A DNA stretch of 64,000 bases. It comes from Diplonema papillatum. Taxonomy: Eukaryota; Euglenozoa; Diplonemea; Diplonemida; Diplonemidae. Position numbers and translations under genes: made by a program. The notes below the pieces were generated by a model that was not told the DNA's origin, made no database searches, and saw only the letters and a program-made list of their open reading frames with translations. Below are positions 11,605 through 22,844 of the stretch, piece after piece; within the stretch, counting starts at the first letter, position 1, and each line of letters begins with the position of its first letter. The DNA lies in assembly GCA_030068145.1 (NCBI GenBank), contig JAPJBO010000630.1, forward strand, positions 1 to 64,000, written 5' to 3'.

Positions 11605-14600
11605 GGTGAAGAGCACATGCTTCGCACTCTAGCGCAGGTTGCAGAGCCGATTAGAGTTTCGTCAGGGCTGCGGCCGCTATTCCGACTCCCACGCAAGGTT
11701 CTTTCAGGGTCCCCACGGTTTGGCGACACGTTTTGCGGGCGTTTTATCAACCCACACCGGTGTGGATCAAACTTTCCTGGGGGTTCCGAATGTTTTTTGG
11801 TTCCCTGTGGGGTTGTGTCCTAGTCGGGCTGTTTTTTTTGTGGCTGCGGTTTGGGTTTTTGATGATTTTCCTCAAGGGATTGCCTGCGCACACAAACACG
11901 CGAGCACGAGGCCGGCGATGTGCACGCCTGTAATCGGTCTCGGCCCCGAATCAACCACACACCGGACCCCGCCTCGTTCGTCGGTGGGATTGCCCCACAC
12001 TACCCCGAGAGCGAGACCGATGAAACCGCCACGACGAGGCCTTGAAGATCGAAGGAGCGAAGACTCGACGAAGCAGCCTCGGAGAATACTCGGAACTGAG
12101 AAAACCTTCCGAAGCACTATGACAGACAGCGGCAGGTAACGTTCCAGGGGATCGGGGGTGGGCCGGCTTGGACGGGAGCCAGCGCGCCAGTGTCGGGCGC
12201 GGCAGTACTGGCAGTGTCCGCAGACTCTTCGTTATTCTGTCAGGGTGCCCCAACAGCAAAACGCTTTGCAGAGCTAATTGGCAGAACGCGTGCAGAACGC
12301 AAGAACTTGAACAACGACGAAACGAAGAGGGGGGGCAAGAACCTGCCGCAAAAACCGAAACGGAACAAAAGTACAGGGAGAAGGGTGACCATCGGCTCTG
12401 GCGCTTGGTTTCAGCACGAAGCACAAGCGGCAGGGTCGTGAGTGCTCGCTTGGTTTGATTACGAGGGTTCTACCCGCGCACAGAGCGGGCAGACGATACT
12501 CCGACGACAACAGACCTTCTTACTAGTAAGGTCTTACAGCAAAGGCACAGGCGCTGTGCACATGAGCATGTGAACAACGAAAAAGGATCGCCAGGTGCCT
12601 TCAAACCCCCCATCTTTATCAGAGGTGGCTCCACGAGGTGTCACGGAGGCTCGCCCCTGACTGTTTTCAATACAGGGGAGCCCGGTGTGTATCCTTGAGG
12701 TTGTTCGCAAGATCTGATTGGTTTGTAGGAGGGGGGGTTGAAAGTGCTTGGCATGCTCCTGTGCGCAACGCCGCACTGGATCCCTTGTATCCACAGACAC
12801 ATACGGCGGACGGCTGCACGGGGGCAGGCCCAAGCTTTGCGAGATCTAAGGTCTAGTGATGGCTGACTGCACATCAAAGCCGGGCTGCATCCTTGTTCTG
12901 CGCAGAGTGCTTGAGGGTGACCTGGCCAGCCACCTAATCACTACTGGCACTTGCAGTCTAAAGCCGGGCTGCATCCTTGTGTTGCTTGAGGGTGACCTGG
13001 CCAGCCACCTAATCACTACAGGCACTTGCAGCCTTGGAGAACTCCCCCCCTTGTGCTCCCTGCTTCGGATCCTGACTGATGAGCCTTCCGTTTTCGTCGT
13101 TTTCGAAGGAAGTCAACCGCGCGGCGTTGAAGAACGCTGGCCTACGGTGCAAGGCTTCCAGCCTTTGCCTCGTTTTGTTTGTGCGCACGTGTGTAGTTCC
13201 TGTTGATAGGTATAACACAATACGCTGCCAACCGTCTCTTTTTAATAATGACAAACGCGTCTGTTAATAACGACTCTGTTAATATCAGTGTTATCATAAA
13301 AAAAAGTCGGTTGGGGAAAATATGAGCTCGTCACACAACCGCGGCTGATACAAAATTAATGATGATGATGGGAAGAGTGAGTTGTTGTCGTGGAACGCAG
13401 TGCTGATCGTTTCTACGTAAAGCTGGATTCAGGATGCAAGTGAAAATGCCACGGTTTGCGACGACGAGCTCAACATTTCCCGAGTGATTCTTCGAATTGC
13501 CGAATACTAACAAATATTGCGAGGGGGCATGACGTGTCGCACAGCAGTAGCAGGGCCAAATACTGGCACTGTTTCTTGACAGCCAGACGTGTGTCAACTG
13601 TTCTGATTCGACACCCCCCTTAATTGGAGACTATAGAAACAGTCAGAAAAAAAATACGGGCTCGTCTCCGGTAAAGGATTGTTTACAAAGCCATTTGAGG
13701 TCATGCTAGATTAGTTAGCGTTGTCACTAGAGCGCTGATTGACTCACGTGGGGTCAGATCAGATTCCGGAAACAAAGCTAAAGTAAATATTAGAGTGAAG
13801 TTTGACTGAAACCCCGGGGGTTTAGAGTCTCCGGTTGACATTTTGAGGCGGCGTGGGGTCAGATTGGATTCCGGAAACAAAGCTAAAGTAAATCATAGAG
13901 TGAAGTCTGACTGAAACCCCGGGGGTTTAGGGTCTCCGGATGACTTTCGGCAAGAGGATTATTCTTTTTCGCAGCATGTTCTTCAGGTTACACGAGCCAA
14001 TGAGCCAAGAGTATCGGTGCGTACCTGCCTTGTTGATCATAGTCGGTTTCGGCCATTATCCACACCTTACACACGGTGGTAGGCCTTCTCAGCAGTAGTA
14101 GGTGACGGTCTGTCTTTTTGGTACCGTATAACTGTCCCTTTTCGTTCTTTTGGAAAGTAATGTAGTTTGCGCGAGTAGAGTACCCGGCAGAAAAGGAGCT
14201 GGCGTCTTCTGGCCTCACGCACTGCTGACTATATGGGGCTTTTGTTGACCCCTTGCTCCGGTACCTCATGCATCTCCATCAAAGTAAAAACGAACGTACG
14301 AAACCCCCCGACGAACCTTTTTGCTAGTAGTACACCTTTTGGTTCAGGGTCTCCGTTGACCATTGTGTCCGGGAATCGGGGTAGTGAAAGGCATGTAGAC
14401 ATAACTACGGCTAGCCAAGCTTTTGGAATAATGCGACCGACACCAAGAAAAGATTCGCTATGACTTAGTCTTGGGCCCTCTGCGCGCTGTATCGAGCGAT
14501 AGTTCGCTTGAAAACTTCCATTATCCAAGTCCGCGCCTGGCGACCTTCGATTTCCTTTGTTCGCAACGTGTTGTTGAAAAGGCGAAACGCCCCCCTTTTG

Positions 14601-14764
14601 GTCGATTGTTCAATCCAAAGTTCATCGGTTGGCGGCCTTCCCATCGGAACAGCCTCAACACCGCTGTTTTAGTGTCCCTGGAGCGTTCGACAGGATGACG
14701 GTTTGTCTTGAATGTCATCAATAATTAGCATCAAAATTGTTTGGATTCTGCAGTTCCGGTGCTT
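11605..14764. other. No gene recognised; tandem doublets and a family E copy
   Basis: An 84/76-bp doublet lies at 12877-13035 (AAGCCGGGCTGCATCCTTGT in both). A 104-bp doublet at 13749-13945 carries GATTCCGGAAACAAAGCTAA and the family C phrase. A family E copy (TTGTGCGCAC, TACGCTGCCAACCGTC) is at 13172-13262. An ACACCGGTGT palindrome lies near 11755. Open frames show no recognisable domain. Confidence 0.55.
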
Positions 14765-14987
14765 TGCTGAGAAATACCCGAGGGACTGCCTTGTGCATAT
14801 TTCGACGGAGGCTAGAGGGGGAGACTTTTTGTCGGCCGCTTACGCTTGTTGAACGCTTACGCCCGCCACTAAACCCAGATTTAGCTGTGTTTCGCGTGGG
14901 CTACAGCACATTCCCCTCCTGAGTTTCGCTTACCTCCTAGGTGATTTCGCAACTGACAGTCTCCTCAAGTATTTCCTAAGGTGCTTA
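14765..14987 (+). repeat. Family 1 element, split by a transposon
   Basis: Starts AAATACCCGAGGGACTGCC and runs to CCTAAGGTGCTTA. Its expected last bases (TTATACAAAAAG in other copies) reappear as TTACACAAGGAAAAG at 16438, on the far side of the inserted transposon. This is a clean nested insertion. Confidence 0.85.
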
Positions 14988-15059
14988 GGGTAGATAAACT
15001 CCAAACTTTGTTTCTTCGTTGCGCGCGTTCGAAACTTTTTGATCTTGGTTGGTTGGTCG

Positions 15060-15366
15060 GCCCGCCGCAACCCGCCGGAACCCTCTGAATGGCACTACCA
15101 ACCCGCCCGCCGGAACCCTCTGAATGGCATTTCCAACCCGCCGGAACCCGCCGGAACCCTCCGAATGGCACTTCCAACCCGCCGGAACCCGCCGGAACCC
15201 TCTGAATGGCACTTCCAACCCGCCGGAACCCGCCGGAACCCTCCGAATGGCATCGCCAACCCGCCGGAACCCGCCGGAACCCTCCGAATGGCACTTCCAA
15301 CCCGCCGGAACCCGCCGGAACCCTCCGAATGGCACTTCCAACCCGCCGGAACCCGCCGGAACCCTC
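15060..15366. repeat. 41-bp minisatellite, about 7 units
   Basis: Units of CCGCCGGAACCCGCCGGAAC followed by CCTCCGAATGGCACTTCCAA. The first units are shortened. The period is not a multiple of 3 and the unit has no stops, so frames on both strands are open. Confidence 0.95.
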
Positions 15367-16127
15367 TGGACGCGTGCCCCAAGCAGGAGGATCCAGAGCG
15401 GTGGGCATCTTTTGCGGAGGCTTTGGAACGGGAAAGCTTCAAGGATGAGTGGCGCCCCTCGTTGCGCAGAGACGGCAAAGAACACCTCCCGCCGGGGTTG
15501 AACCTCCTAAAGGGGTTCATCTTGGTCGAGAAAGGTGCAACCGCCAAGGCCGTCACGGTCACGTGTGGGGTAGGCGGGAAGCCTCGTGCGGTGTATGGTG
15601 GGAAGGACACCTGCATTGACAAGGTGAAAGCCTTGCGAAAGGAGGAATGCTACACGTGTGGTGATGCATTTCCTCCGGAGGGCTCCGTCCTGGCGAATGC
15701 TTGCTATGTCCGCAGGGCAGTGTCGTGCAAGGACCATGTCGAGTGGCTGCTTGCATCCCGGCGAGCCGAGCTCCGCGAGGCCGACATTTGCGGACACTGC
15801 GGTTCAAGGCAGAAGCTGCTCGACATCTCTGCTGAAAGCAAGGCCAGGTTTCAAAGCTTTCAGCCTCTGTGCGAAGCTTGCAAGGCCAAGGGTTGCGAAG
15901 AAATTCGGTATCGTGAACGCAACCAAGCCCTTCTTGCTAGCCGGTCAGCAGCTGCGAAAAAAGCAGAAAAGGTTGCGGTAAAAGCACCCCCAGCGCAAAA
16001 GACAGCAGCTGCTGTCCAAGGTCAAGAAGCGTCGCAAAGAGCTCGGTCGCTATCCGCACGCAGGTCGACTTCAAGGGCACCGAGTCTCACCCCCATAGCG
16101 ACCATGTTCCCCCCGAAGAACCCGTAA
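15165..16127 (+). CDS. Transposon-borne cysteine-rich protein
   Basis: The only plus-strand gene I trust. The frame is continuous from the minisatellite to the stop at 16127. In-frame ATGs are at 15165 and 15288, both inside minisatellite units, so the true start is uncertain. After the repeat-encoded Pro/Arg-rich leader comes a globular-looking region, with Cys pairs in KEECYTCGDAF, ADICGHCGSRQ and PLCEACKAKGC, consistent with zinc ribbons. A basic Ala/Lys-rich tail (SRSAAAKKAEKVAVKA) follows. I do not recognise the family. Its place inside a TIR element suggests a DNA-binding or structural protein of that element, or captured cargo. Confidence 0.65.
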   Translation: MALPTRRNPPEPSEWHFQPAGTRRNPPNGIANPPEPAGTLRMALPTRRNPPEPSEWHFQPAGTRRNPLDACPKQEDPERWASFAEALERESFKDEWRPSLRRDGKEHLPPGLNLLKGFILVEKGATAKAVTVTCGVGGKPRAVYGGKDTCIDKVKALRKEECYTCGDAFPPEGSVLANACYVRRAVSCKDHVEWLLASRRAELREADICGHCGSRQKLLDISAESKARFQSFQPLCEACKAKGCEEIRYRERNQALLASRSAAAKKAEKVAVKAPPAQKTAAAVQGQEASQRARSLSARRSTSRAPSLTPIATMFPPKNP

Positions 16128-16437
16128 GACCCAAACACCTTTCGGTCACTAGAGCTGGCGAGTTTGCGAGCGTATGGTTTTGTATTGTAACAAGCTAGTT
16201 TTACATTCTCGGTCCGCGCCCGAGGGTTTTTAGCGTTTTTTGTGTCCAGAAGCGTCACGGATGCCAGTGGCACACACAGGTTGGGCGTTTTCGCATGGCG
16301 GGGGCGCCTTGCAGCCTTCGTGTGCATGCTGCACATCCAATCTTTTCTTTGTGTCTTTTCTTTTCTCTTTTGCGCGCGTGCGTTCGCTCCGGCAGCAAGG
16401 CAAAAACTAAGAAACAAAGTCTGGAGTTTATCTACCC

Positions 16438-17282
16438 TTACACAAGGAAAAGAAAGGTGTGTGTCTGTGTGTGTGTGGGTCACAAGAATAGTCCCACGAC
16501 GGGGACAAGTAGACACAACTCTTCCCTTCTCTTCCATTGTCGCAACACTACCATCCGGACAAGCAGGCGAATGCACCAAGCCAGAACGGTTCCTGGTGCA
16601 CCCCGTTGCGTTTGTTTGATGTGCTTGTGTCCGGGCGACCTTTTTTAGGAGTGCAAATTCGCCTGCGGATCTGGGCTTTACGGTGAGCCGGTCCGTCCCT
16701 ATCTCTTGAAACTGCATCGAAGTGCCTGCCGCTGTTTATCACAGTGAATCACGGTCCACCATCAGGTCCATCCCTAGTCCCGGGAGCTGCATCGAATTGC
16801 CCGGTGCTGTATTCTTCGGTCTATCACGGTCTATCAAGAGGGGATGGACCGGCTCAGACTGGCTCACTTTACGGTCTCCGGGTGAGTCGGAAGGTTTTCC
16901 TGACTGTTTCGAGTTTGAAGGATCCGTGTTTTGCGTCCACGGTCGACAGTCAAGGCGGGTTCGTTCCTTGGGTGGGTATGGCTGGAACCTGCTAGCTCGT
17001 CTGCTGGGTGGTCTTTGCAGCTGCGTTTTCTATGTTTACCCACACTTTTGTACGTACATTCTCGTTCTTCTTATGGCATATTTATGAGGTATGCGTATGT
17101 TTAGTGCGTGACGTCCGCGGTGTGCGCTCTTGTTTCCTGTTGTGACCAGTCATTTTTTTTTTTTTTGTGTTCGTTTCGGGCGGCTCGGAAGGTTTGCTTC
17201 ACGGGGATCCGGAATTCGTCTCCATTCGCAATCGGCGCAGTTTGTTTGCTTGCGAGAGAGAGAGAGTATTTGGGCGGACCCC
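16438..17282. other. No gene; repeat families D and C
   Basis: Family D fills about 16690-16875, including two near-repeats of GCATCGAA.TGCC and the block shared with 1-41. Family C text is at 17025-17160 (ATGCGTATGTTTAGTG, GTGACCAGTCATT), matching the cyclase-gene intron at 47940-48310. A T-run follows. Confidence 0.6.
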
Positions 17283-18152
17283 ACACCGGATTCTTGAAGT
17301 GCCACGCAGCATACGCTTTGGTTTCGCCCACCAGATCGATCCTTGAAGTGCCACGCAGCATACGCTTTGGTTTCGCCCACCGGATCGATCCTTGAAGTGC
17401 CGCGCAGCATACGCTTTGGTTTCGCCCACCGGATCGATCCTTGAAGTGCCACGCAGCATACGCTTTGGTTTCGCCCACCGGATCGATCCTTGAAGTGCCG
17501 CGCAGCATACGCTTTGGTTTCGCCCACCGGATCGATCCTTGAAGTGCCACGCAGCATACGCTTTGGTTTCGCCCACCGGATCGATCCTTGAAGTGCCGCG
17601 CAGCATACGCTCTGTTTCGCCCACCGGATCGATCCTTGAAGTGCCGCGCAGCATACGCTCTGTTTCGCCCACCGGATCGATCCTTGAAGTGCCACGCAGC
17701 ATACGCTTTGGTTTCGCCCACCGGATCGATCCTTGAAGTGCCGCGCAGCATACGCTTTGGTTTCGCCCACCGGATCGATCCTTGAAGTGCCACGCAGCAT
17801 ACGCTTTGGTTTCGCCCACCGGATCGATCCTTGAAGTGCCGCGCAGCATACGCTCTGTTTCGCCCACCGGATCGATCCTTGAAGTGCCGCGCAGCATACG
17901 CTCTGTTTCGCCCACCGGATCGATCCTTGAAGTGCCGCGCAGCATACGCTCTGTTTTCGCCCACCGGATCGATCCTTGAAGTGCCGCTCAGCATACGCTC
18001 TGTTTTCGCCCACCGGATCGATCCTTGAAGTGCCGCGCAGCATACGCTCTGTTTCGCCCACCGGATCGATCCTTGAAGTGCCGCGCAGCATACGCTCTGT
18101 TTTCGCCCACCGGATCAATCCTTGAAGTGCCGCGCAGCACACGCTATTTTCT
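17283..18152. repeat. 48/49-bp satellite with GGATCGATCC palindrome, about 17 units
   Basis: Unit core: CTTGAAGTGCC(A/G)CGCAGCA followed by TACGCT and a variable T-rich end (TTGGTTTCG, CTGTTTCG or CTGTTTTCG). Variant types are clustered and repeat as blocks, indicating block duplication. Minus-strand open frames of 250-350 residues over it are artefacts of a stop-poor repeat. Confidence 0.97.
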
Positions 18153-19289
18153 TTCCCATTCGGGGGTGAAGGTCCGTTGCACAAAAAAAATCGTTGTTCG
18201 CACGTTAACACAGTATTCCCTCACCGCAGCGGCCTGTCAGACGTGTTCGCAAGGGGTGTTCCCGATGACTTCGGCGCTTGCTTCACTACACAAGCAAGTC
18301 GGGGCACAAGCGGAGGCTACTACTCGAAATAGCTGCACGCACCAGCAGCGAGGACCTTTTACAGCACTCGTAGTCTCCTTCGTGGGTGGTGCCTTCCGTG
18401 TGGTGTACAGCAGGGCTGCAAAGGGGAGTGGGTCTGGACTGCGGGGTAGTTTAACGAAAAAGAGGCCTAAGCACCGAGTCGGGTTTCCCGGCCTCGAACA
18501 GTGCAGGAAGGGGACGACAGAAAAGAGGGCCGCTGTCGCGAGTTCGCTTGCTAGCTTCCGAATTTGAAGAAGAGACCTACACCCACTTGAGTACAGAAGT
18601 TTAGAAGTAGAGGCTTAGCAGGAAGCGTAGCAACTTCTTGCTTACGAGCCTCGCAAAACAGAGAGAGAGAGACAAGGTAGAGTGCAGGGACCGTTTCTCC
18701 GGAGAGGTTCCGGTCTCCTCACTTCCTCCCGTACTTCGACGGTGGCACAAAGAAGAGTCCCGATGGGGGTGTCCCAGGGCCTACGCTCCGTTTTCGGCCT
18801 CAGAGAAAATACGTGTGGGCCACATGTGGGCGTTTAAGGTTCGACCAAAAAACCTTTCCCCCTATGTGCGGCGGGCAAAAGATATTGCCTCGCAAACAAA
18901 ATGTTTCCCCCGAAGAACAGACACCCCTGTATGTAGATTCGTCAAGCCTCGCAGATTCCCTCGGAAACTCCGTGAGACTTGGCGACACCTGGCTGTGCGG
19001 CGTTGGCGACTTGTGGGCCTAGACTCCCCTGCATGTGGATCAAACCTGTGGTAAGCACATGTGGGGGAAAAAATAAATCAAAGTCCACATGTGGACCCGG
19101 TGGATCCACACGGGGGGAAAACCCCCCAAAACAATTTAACGTGTGAAAATCCGCACATTCCACACGTGGAGCGTAAGCCCTGGGGTGTCCTCCAACAGCA
19201 CAAAAGAGGCGGAAGGAAAAGTAGGTCGCAGCAGCAAGTTGTCGGCACCGAAACTTCTCGGAACGAACAATTATTACGGCTCCCCCCCA
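18153..19289. other. No gene; CACATGTG palindromes and family H
   Basis: Family H (GAGAGAGAGACAAGGTAGAG, then GTGCAGGGACCGTTTCTCCG) is at 18658-18745 and matches 62997-63110. From 18815 to 19170 there is a cluster of CACATGTGG-type palindromes and near-palindromes. No convincing coding region. Confidence 0.5.
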
Positions 19290-19550
19290 TACTCGAGGGA
19301 CTCGACTGCCTTGTGCTCATTTCGAAGGAGGCTAGAGGGGGAGAAATGTGGAAACAATACAACTACTACAAAGTGGGTCGTTTTCGTTGAACGCTTACGC
19401 CCGCCACCAAACCCAGATTTTCCTGTGTTTCGTGCTGGGCTACAGCACATTTACCTCCTTTGAGATTGGAATAGTCCTTTGAGATTTCGCAACTGGCAGT
19501 CTCCTCAAGTATTTCCTGCAAAGCAGGTGCTTATACAAAAAAGAAAACAG
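19290..19550 (+). repeat. Family 1 element
   Basis: A full-length copy with a small internal duplication around TTTGAGATT. Ends are ATACTCGAGGGACTCGACTG and GCAGGTGCTTATACAAAAAA. Confidence 0.9.
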
Positions 19551-20075
19551 ACAGAAAAGCGGGCCAAGTGAAGCGTTCAGTTTGTCCGCCCACGAACCTC
19601 GCTCAACGAAGAACAGAGCTCGGACGCACTGCGACGTGGTGGAGAAGAATAGAGGCTTGGCCTCGACGGAAAGTAATCGACACGCCACCGCGCATCCGTC
19701 TCCGCTACGTGACACGTTTCTATCTGCGGGCCGAAGACCGCGAAGTAGCTGTCTCGTGAGCGTCGGATGGAGCACGGGAAGCTGTGCAGGATGCTGCAAA
19801 AGGAAATGGAACAGTAATCCAAGTTTTACCTGTGGTTTGGTTGGGAGGGGGGACTGCAGGAACGTGCTTGGAATGGCGATGTGCTGCAACACCGCACCGG
19901 TCCCATTCGCACCGCCGCGGACACGTAAGGCGGACCGTCATCGGCGCGGAACCTGAGCGTCTGCAGACGGGACAGCCGTGTGAGTCTGGTTTGTCTGGCG
20001 GTTTGTGTTCGTAGCTCGTCAGAGCACAGGCGAACTCATCCAGGGGAAAAGGCTCCTATCTGGGCCAACGAGTTA
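19551..20075. other. No gene recognised
   Basis: Open frames on both strands lack recognisable motifs. No repeats were identified. Confidence 0.45.
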
Positions 20076-20310
20076 AAATACTCGAGGGGCTGCCTTGTGC
20101 TTACTTCGAAGGAGGCTAGAGGGGGAGAAACAATACAACTACAAAATGGGTCTTTTTTGTTGAACGCTTACGCCCGCCACTAAACCCAGATTTTCCTGTG
20201 TTTCGTGTGGGCTACAGCACATTTACCTCCTTTGATCTTTTGCAACTGGCAGCCTCCTCAAGCATTTCCTACAAAGCAGGTGCTTATACAAAAAAAGAAC
20301 TCGCAGGTGC
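20076..20310 (+). repeat. Family 1 element, full length
   Basis: The best-preserved copy with 63618-63836. The inner ends ACTCGAGGGGCTGCC and GGCAGCCTCCTCAAG.ATTT are inverted repeats of each other. The last 17 bp (CAGGTGCTTATACAAAAA) are duplicated once more at 20306-20322. Confidence 0.92.
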
Positions 20311-22391
20311 TTATACAAAAAAAAAAAACTCGGAGCGCCCCATACTTGTGACTGCGACTCGCCAGAACGTAATGACTTGCTCTGTGGTTGTGGGGGGAGG
20401 GGGTTGCAGCACAATATTCCTCTTTATTGTGCCTCGAGCGTCGGTCTTCTTGCGGACTTGTTTGTTTAGCTCAAAGAAAATAAAGACAGGCACACAACAG
20501 TCGGGTCGTTTGTCCAGAACAAGCGTGCATCTACGTGGCTCAATTTCGTTTATTATTTCCTTCCCGTGTTGGGTGTTCATAATGCGACTCGGTCGTTCCA
20601 TATCTATCTACTATCCGGATTCTGCTTTGAATGATGTACACGTTCCCTTTGTCGTGCTCACAAGACAGCAAAAAACGCTTGAAATTAGGAGACTCTGAGG
20701 GCTGAGGCCGGGTGTCCTAATACACAAGGGTTTTCGTATGCCCAAAGTGACAGCAACAAACAACGAGACCGAAGGGTGAAGCGTTTGTCAAGGTTGTGGT
20801 TTTTCCCCCCGAGAGCCATGACAGGGCCGTCTCCCAATGTCGGTTGATTGCTTTGGCAGGTTCTCTCACCGGCGGAAGTTGCTTGGGATAGCCTTTTTAG
20901 CGTTTATTGTGGTTTAGAGGTTCGGTGTTTTAGGGTCTCCGGTTGACCATTGAGGCTGTGAGGCGGGTGGTATGAGGGTAGTAGGTATGGATATACACTT
21001 TAACTACGGCTAGCCATGTTTGTAAGTGTTGCGACCGAAAAGAACACACTGTTCAATGTAGATTGCAGCGTACTACACGCAACTCATCAAAAGAGGATGT
21101 GCCGTTAGTGCCACAAAATAGAAACTCCCAAAAATGATGGCACCACCGGTATTAGGAAGTTGATGAGGATCTCAGATTTGCAACTGGTTCCTCGAGTCTT
21201 TCCTACACGGTTGCTTCTTCGAAAGTAATGCGTAGTCTTGTTGAAAGAATAAGAAGAGATGCGGCCAACTCGTTTTCGCAGTGAAGCGACACAAGCAAAA
21301 GAGGAATACTGCCCGAAACGGAAAGGACCCCTTTCTCGTGTTGGCGCTGGAAAGATCGGGGGGAGGGGAGGTGTATCTATCGGTCCCGTCCTTCCTCTCC
21401 GAACGAAAGAAAGGAAAAAGCGAGCGCGATGCTCTGCGAGCAAGCCCCTCCTGGAGCCGTCAGTGTTGACACTCAACCTTTACAAACCGCCACGAGGGGC
21501 AGAACAACGAAAGCGACGTCAACGCGGTATTCCCAATGGTCCCCCTTTTGTACACCGCGAGCCAGCCCATCGCATCCTGACGGATCGTGATAAACTATAC
21601 TGCGGCGTTTCCACCTTTCCGGTGAGTACCTTTTCGTACGTACCGTCAAAGATAGTGGCTGGCAACTCTATGCAGCACCGGAGATAGAGATGGACCACTG
21701 ACCAGAATATCTGGAGCAATGGTTAGTCACTAGGCACTGGATCGCACCGTGTCGTGCTTCAGGGACGTGATGCTGCGGCAGGCAATGCGGTGCAGATCGA
21801 GGGCGGACCGGCCAGATTCGTTGACTCAGCGAGGGGGGGGGGGGGGGGGGCGGGGAAATTCGCGCAGCAGAGAGCGGAGACCAAGTGATGCGGAACGAAG
21901 AAATGCGTAGTTTATTTTTTTACTTGCTAGCTGTCGACAACTTGTTTTTGTGTTGAGGTGTCATTCAGATGTAAATCTAAAGCCGCCCACGTCAAATTCT
22001 GTTGAGCATTGAGTTCTTTTGTAAGTACATGAACCACATGGATTAGCATGCACTGTTAAGCAGCGGCTGCCAAAAAAACTTGCCGTGACACCTATGATCA
22101 AAGTAAAGTGAAAAAGAGACGCAAAGAGACCGACCCGGGCCCACCCACCCAGCGAGAAACCAGACCAGCGAGAGGCGGGCGCAGATAAGTGCCTGGAACG
22201 GCGTGCTGGATCCTACTAAGGAGGCGAACGGGTGTGATTTCGCCCGCTGCCGGTTGCCGGCCCACCTTCAAATATGTTACGCATGGCGAGCAGTAAAGCG
22301 CAGGTGCGATGAAGGCGGGGGCAAGCCCGCCGCCGTGGGGGCGGTTGGTGGTGGCCTTGGCTGGGGGTGCGGCCCACAGCTCATCTGAGCG
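20311..22391. other. No gene recognised
   Basis: Includes family C text at 20930-21040 (TTAGGGTCTCCGGTTGACCA and ACTACGGCTAGCCA, shared with 14343-14440) and a G-run at 21834-21850. A plus-strand frame at 22203-22388 (LDPTKEANGCDFARCRLPAH) has plausible composition but no homologue I can name. Confidence 0.45.
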
Positions 22392-22571
22392 CTAGACTGG
22401 GTTCTGGCTTACAGGCGTTCAGCCATAATCCATCCAGTGGTAGCATCACGGCACTGTCCGGTCGAACAACCGTAGATACCAGGGAGTAGAAACGGGAGTT
22501 CCTCTCGTACTACCCCGTATTGCTGTCGGAATGCGCTGGCCCGATGGGCTCTCTCTCCATCAGTAGGGTGA

Positions 22572-22607
<36 letters not shown>

Positions 22608-22630
22608 TGTTCCCTGCTAGTGGCCCCTGG
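22392..22630 (-). pseudogene. LSU rRNA 3'-end fragment, copy 1
   Basis: On the minus strand it reads as the 3' part of 25-28S rRNA. It has TAAACCGTCG-type GTTTAGACCGTCGTGAGACAG, then CCTACTGATGG, the sarcin-ricin loop AGTACGAGAGGAA, and the conserved terminal ATTATGGCTGAACGCC. It starts and stops abruptly, with no SSU, 5.8S or upstream LSU nearby, so it is a displaced fragment. It keeps the sarcin-ricin loop, which the other two copies have lost or altered. Confidence 0.85.
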
Positions 22631-22844
22631 GAGGACTTTCTTTGTGTTCCGAAGGGTGCCCTGCCAAACCCACTGGTCCTTGTTTGCAGGTCGGGTTGTG
22701 GGACACATTAGCACAACTCCGAACGTCTGCAACCAGTCGATCGGCATTGAGCCGCGGCAGAGGCGATCTCAATCGAAAGCACTGGCGCACTCTCCTCTTT
22801 GCTTTTCTTTTCTGGAAGCTCGGTTGCCCTCGTGGTTTAGTACT

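Larger units (their letters stand above)
14988..16437 (+). mobile_element. 1.45-kb DNA transposon with TTA target-site duplication
   Basis: The termini are inverted repeats of about 30 bp beginning GGGTAGATAAACTCCA and continuing with ACTTTGTTTCTT. One mismatch separates the two ends. Both sides are flanked by TTA (14985-14987 and 16438-16440), a 3-bp duplication as made by PIF/Harbinger-type transposases. It sits inside a family 1 element. The interior holds one plus-strand gene preceded by a 41-bp minisatellite. No transposase catalytic motif was recognised, so it is either a non-autonomous carrier or a family with an unfamiliar protein. Confidence 0.82.

Noticed and set aside
9193-11823. 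Three overlapping plus-strand frames of 759-876 codons
   Set aside because: They are the three readings of a 62-bp satellite unit that lacks stops. The same 62-residue cycle appears in each, and nothing outside the array supports a gene.
9298-18152. Satellite arrays considered as CRISPR arrays
   Set aside because: No unique spacers between repeats, no cas genes, and the window is eukaryotic (introns, rRNA type, IFT gene).
17101-18211. Minus-strand frames of 248-353 codons
   Set aside because: Readings of the 48/49-bp satellite in three frames, with no independent coding signal.
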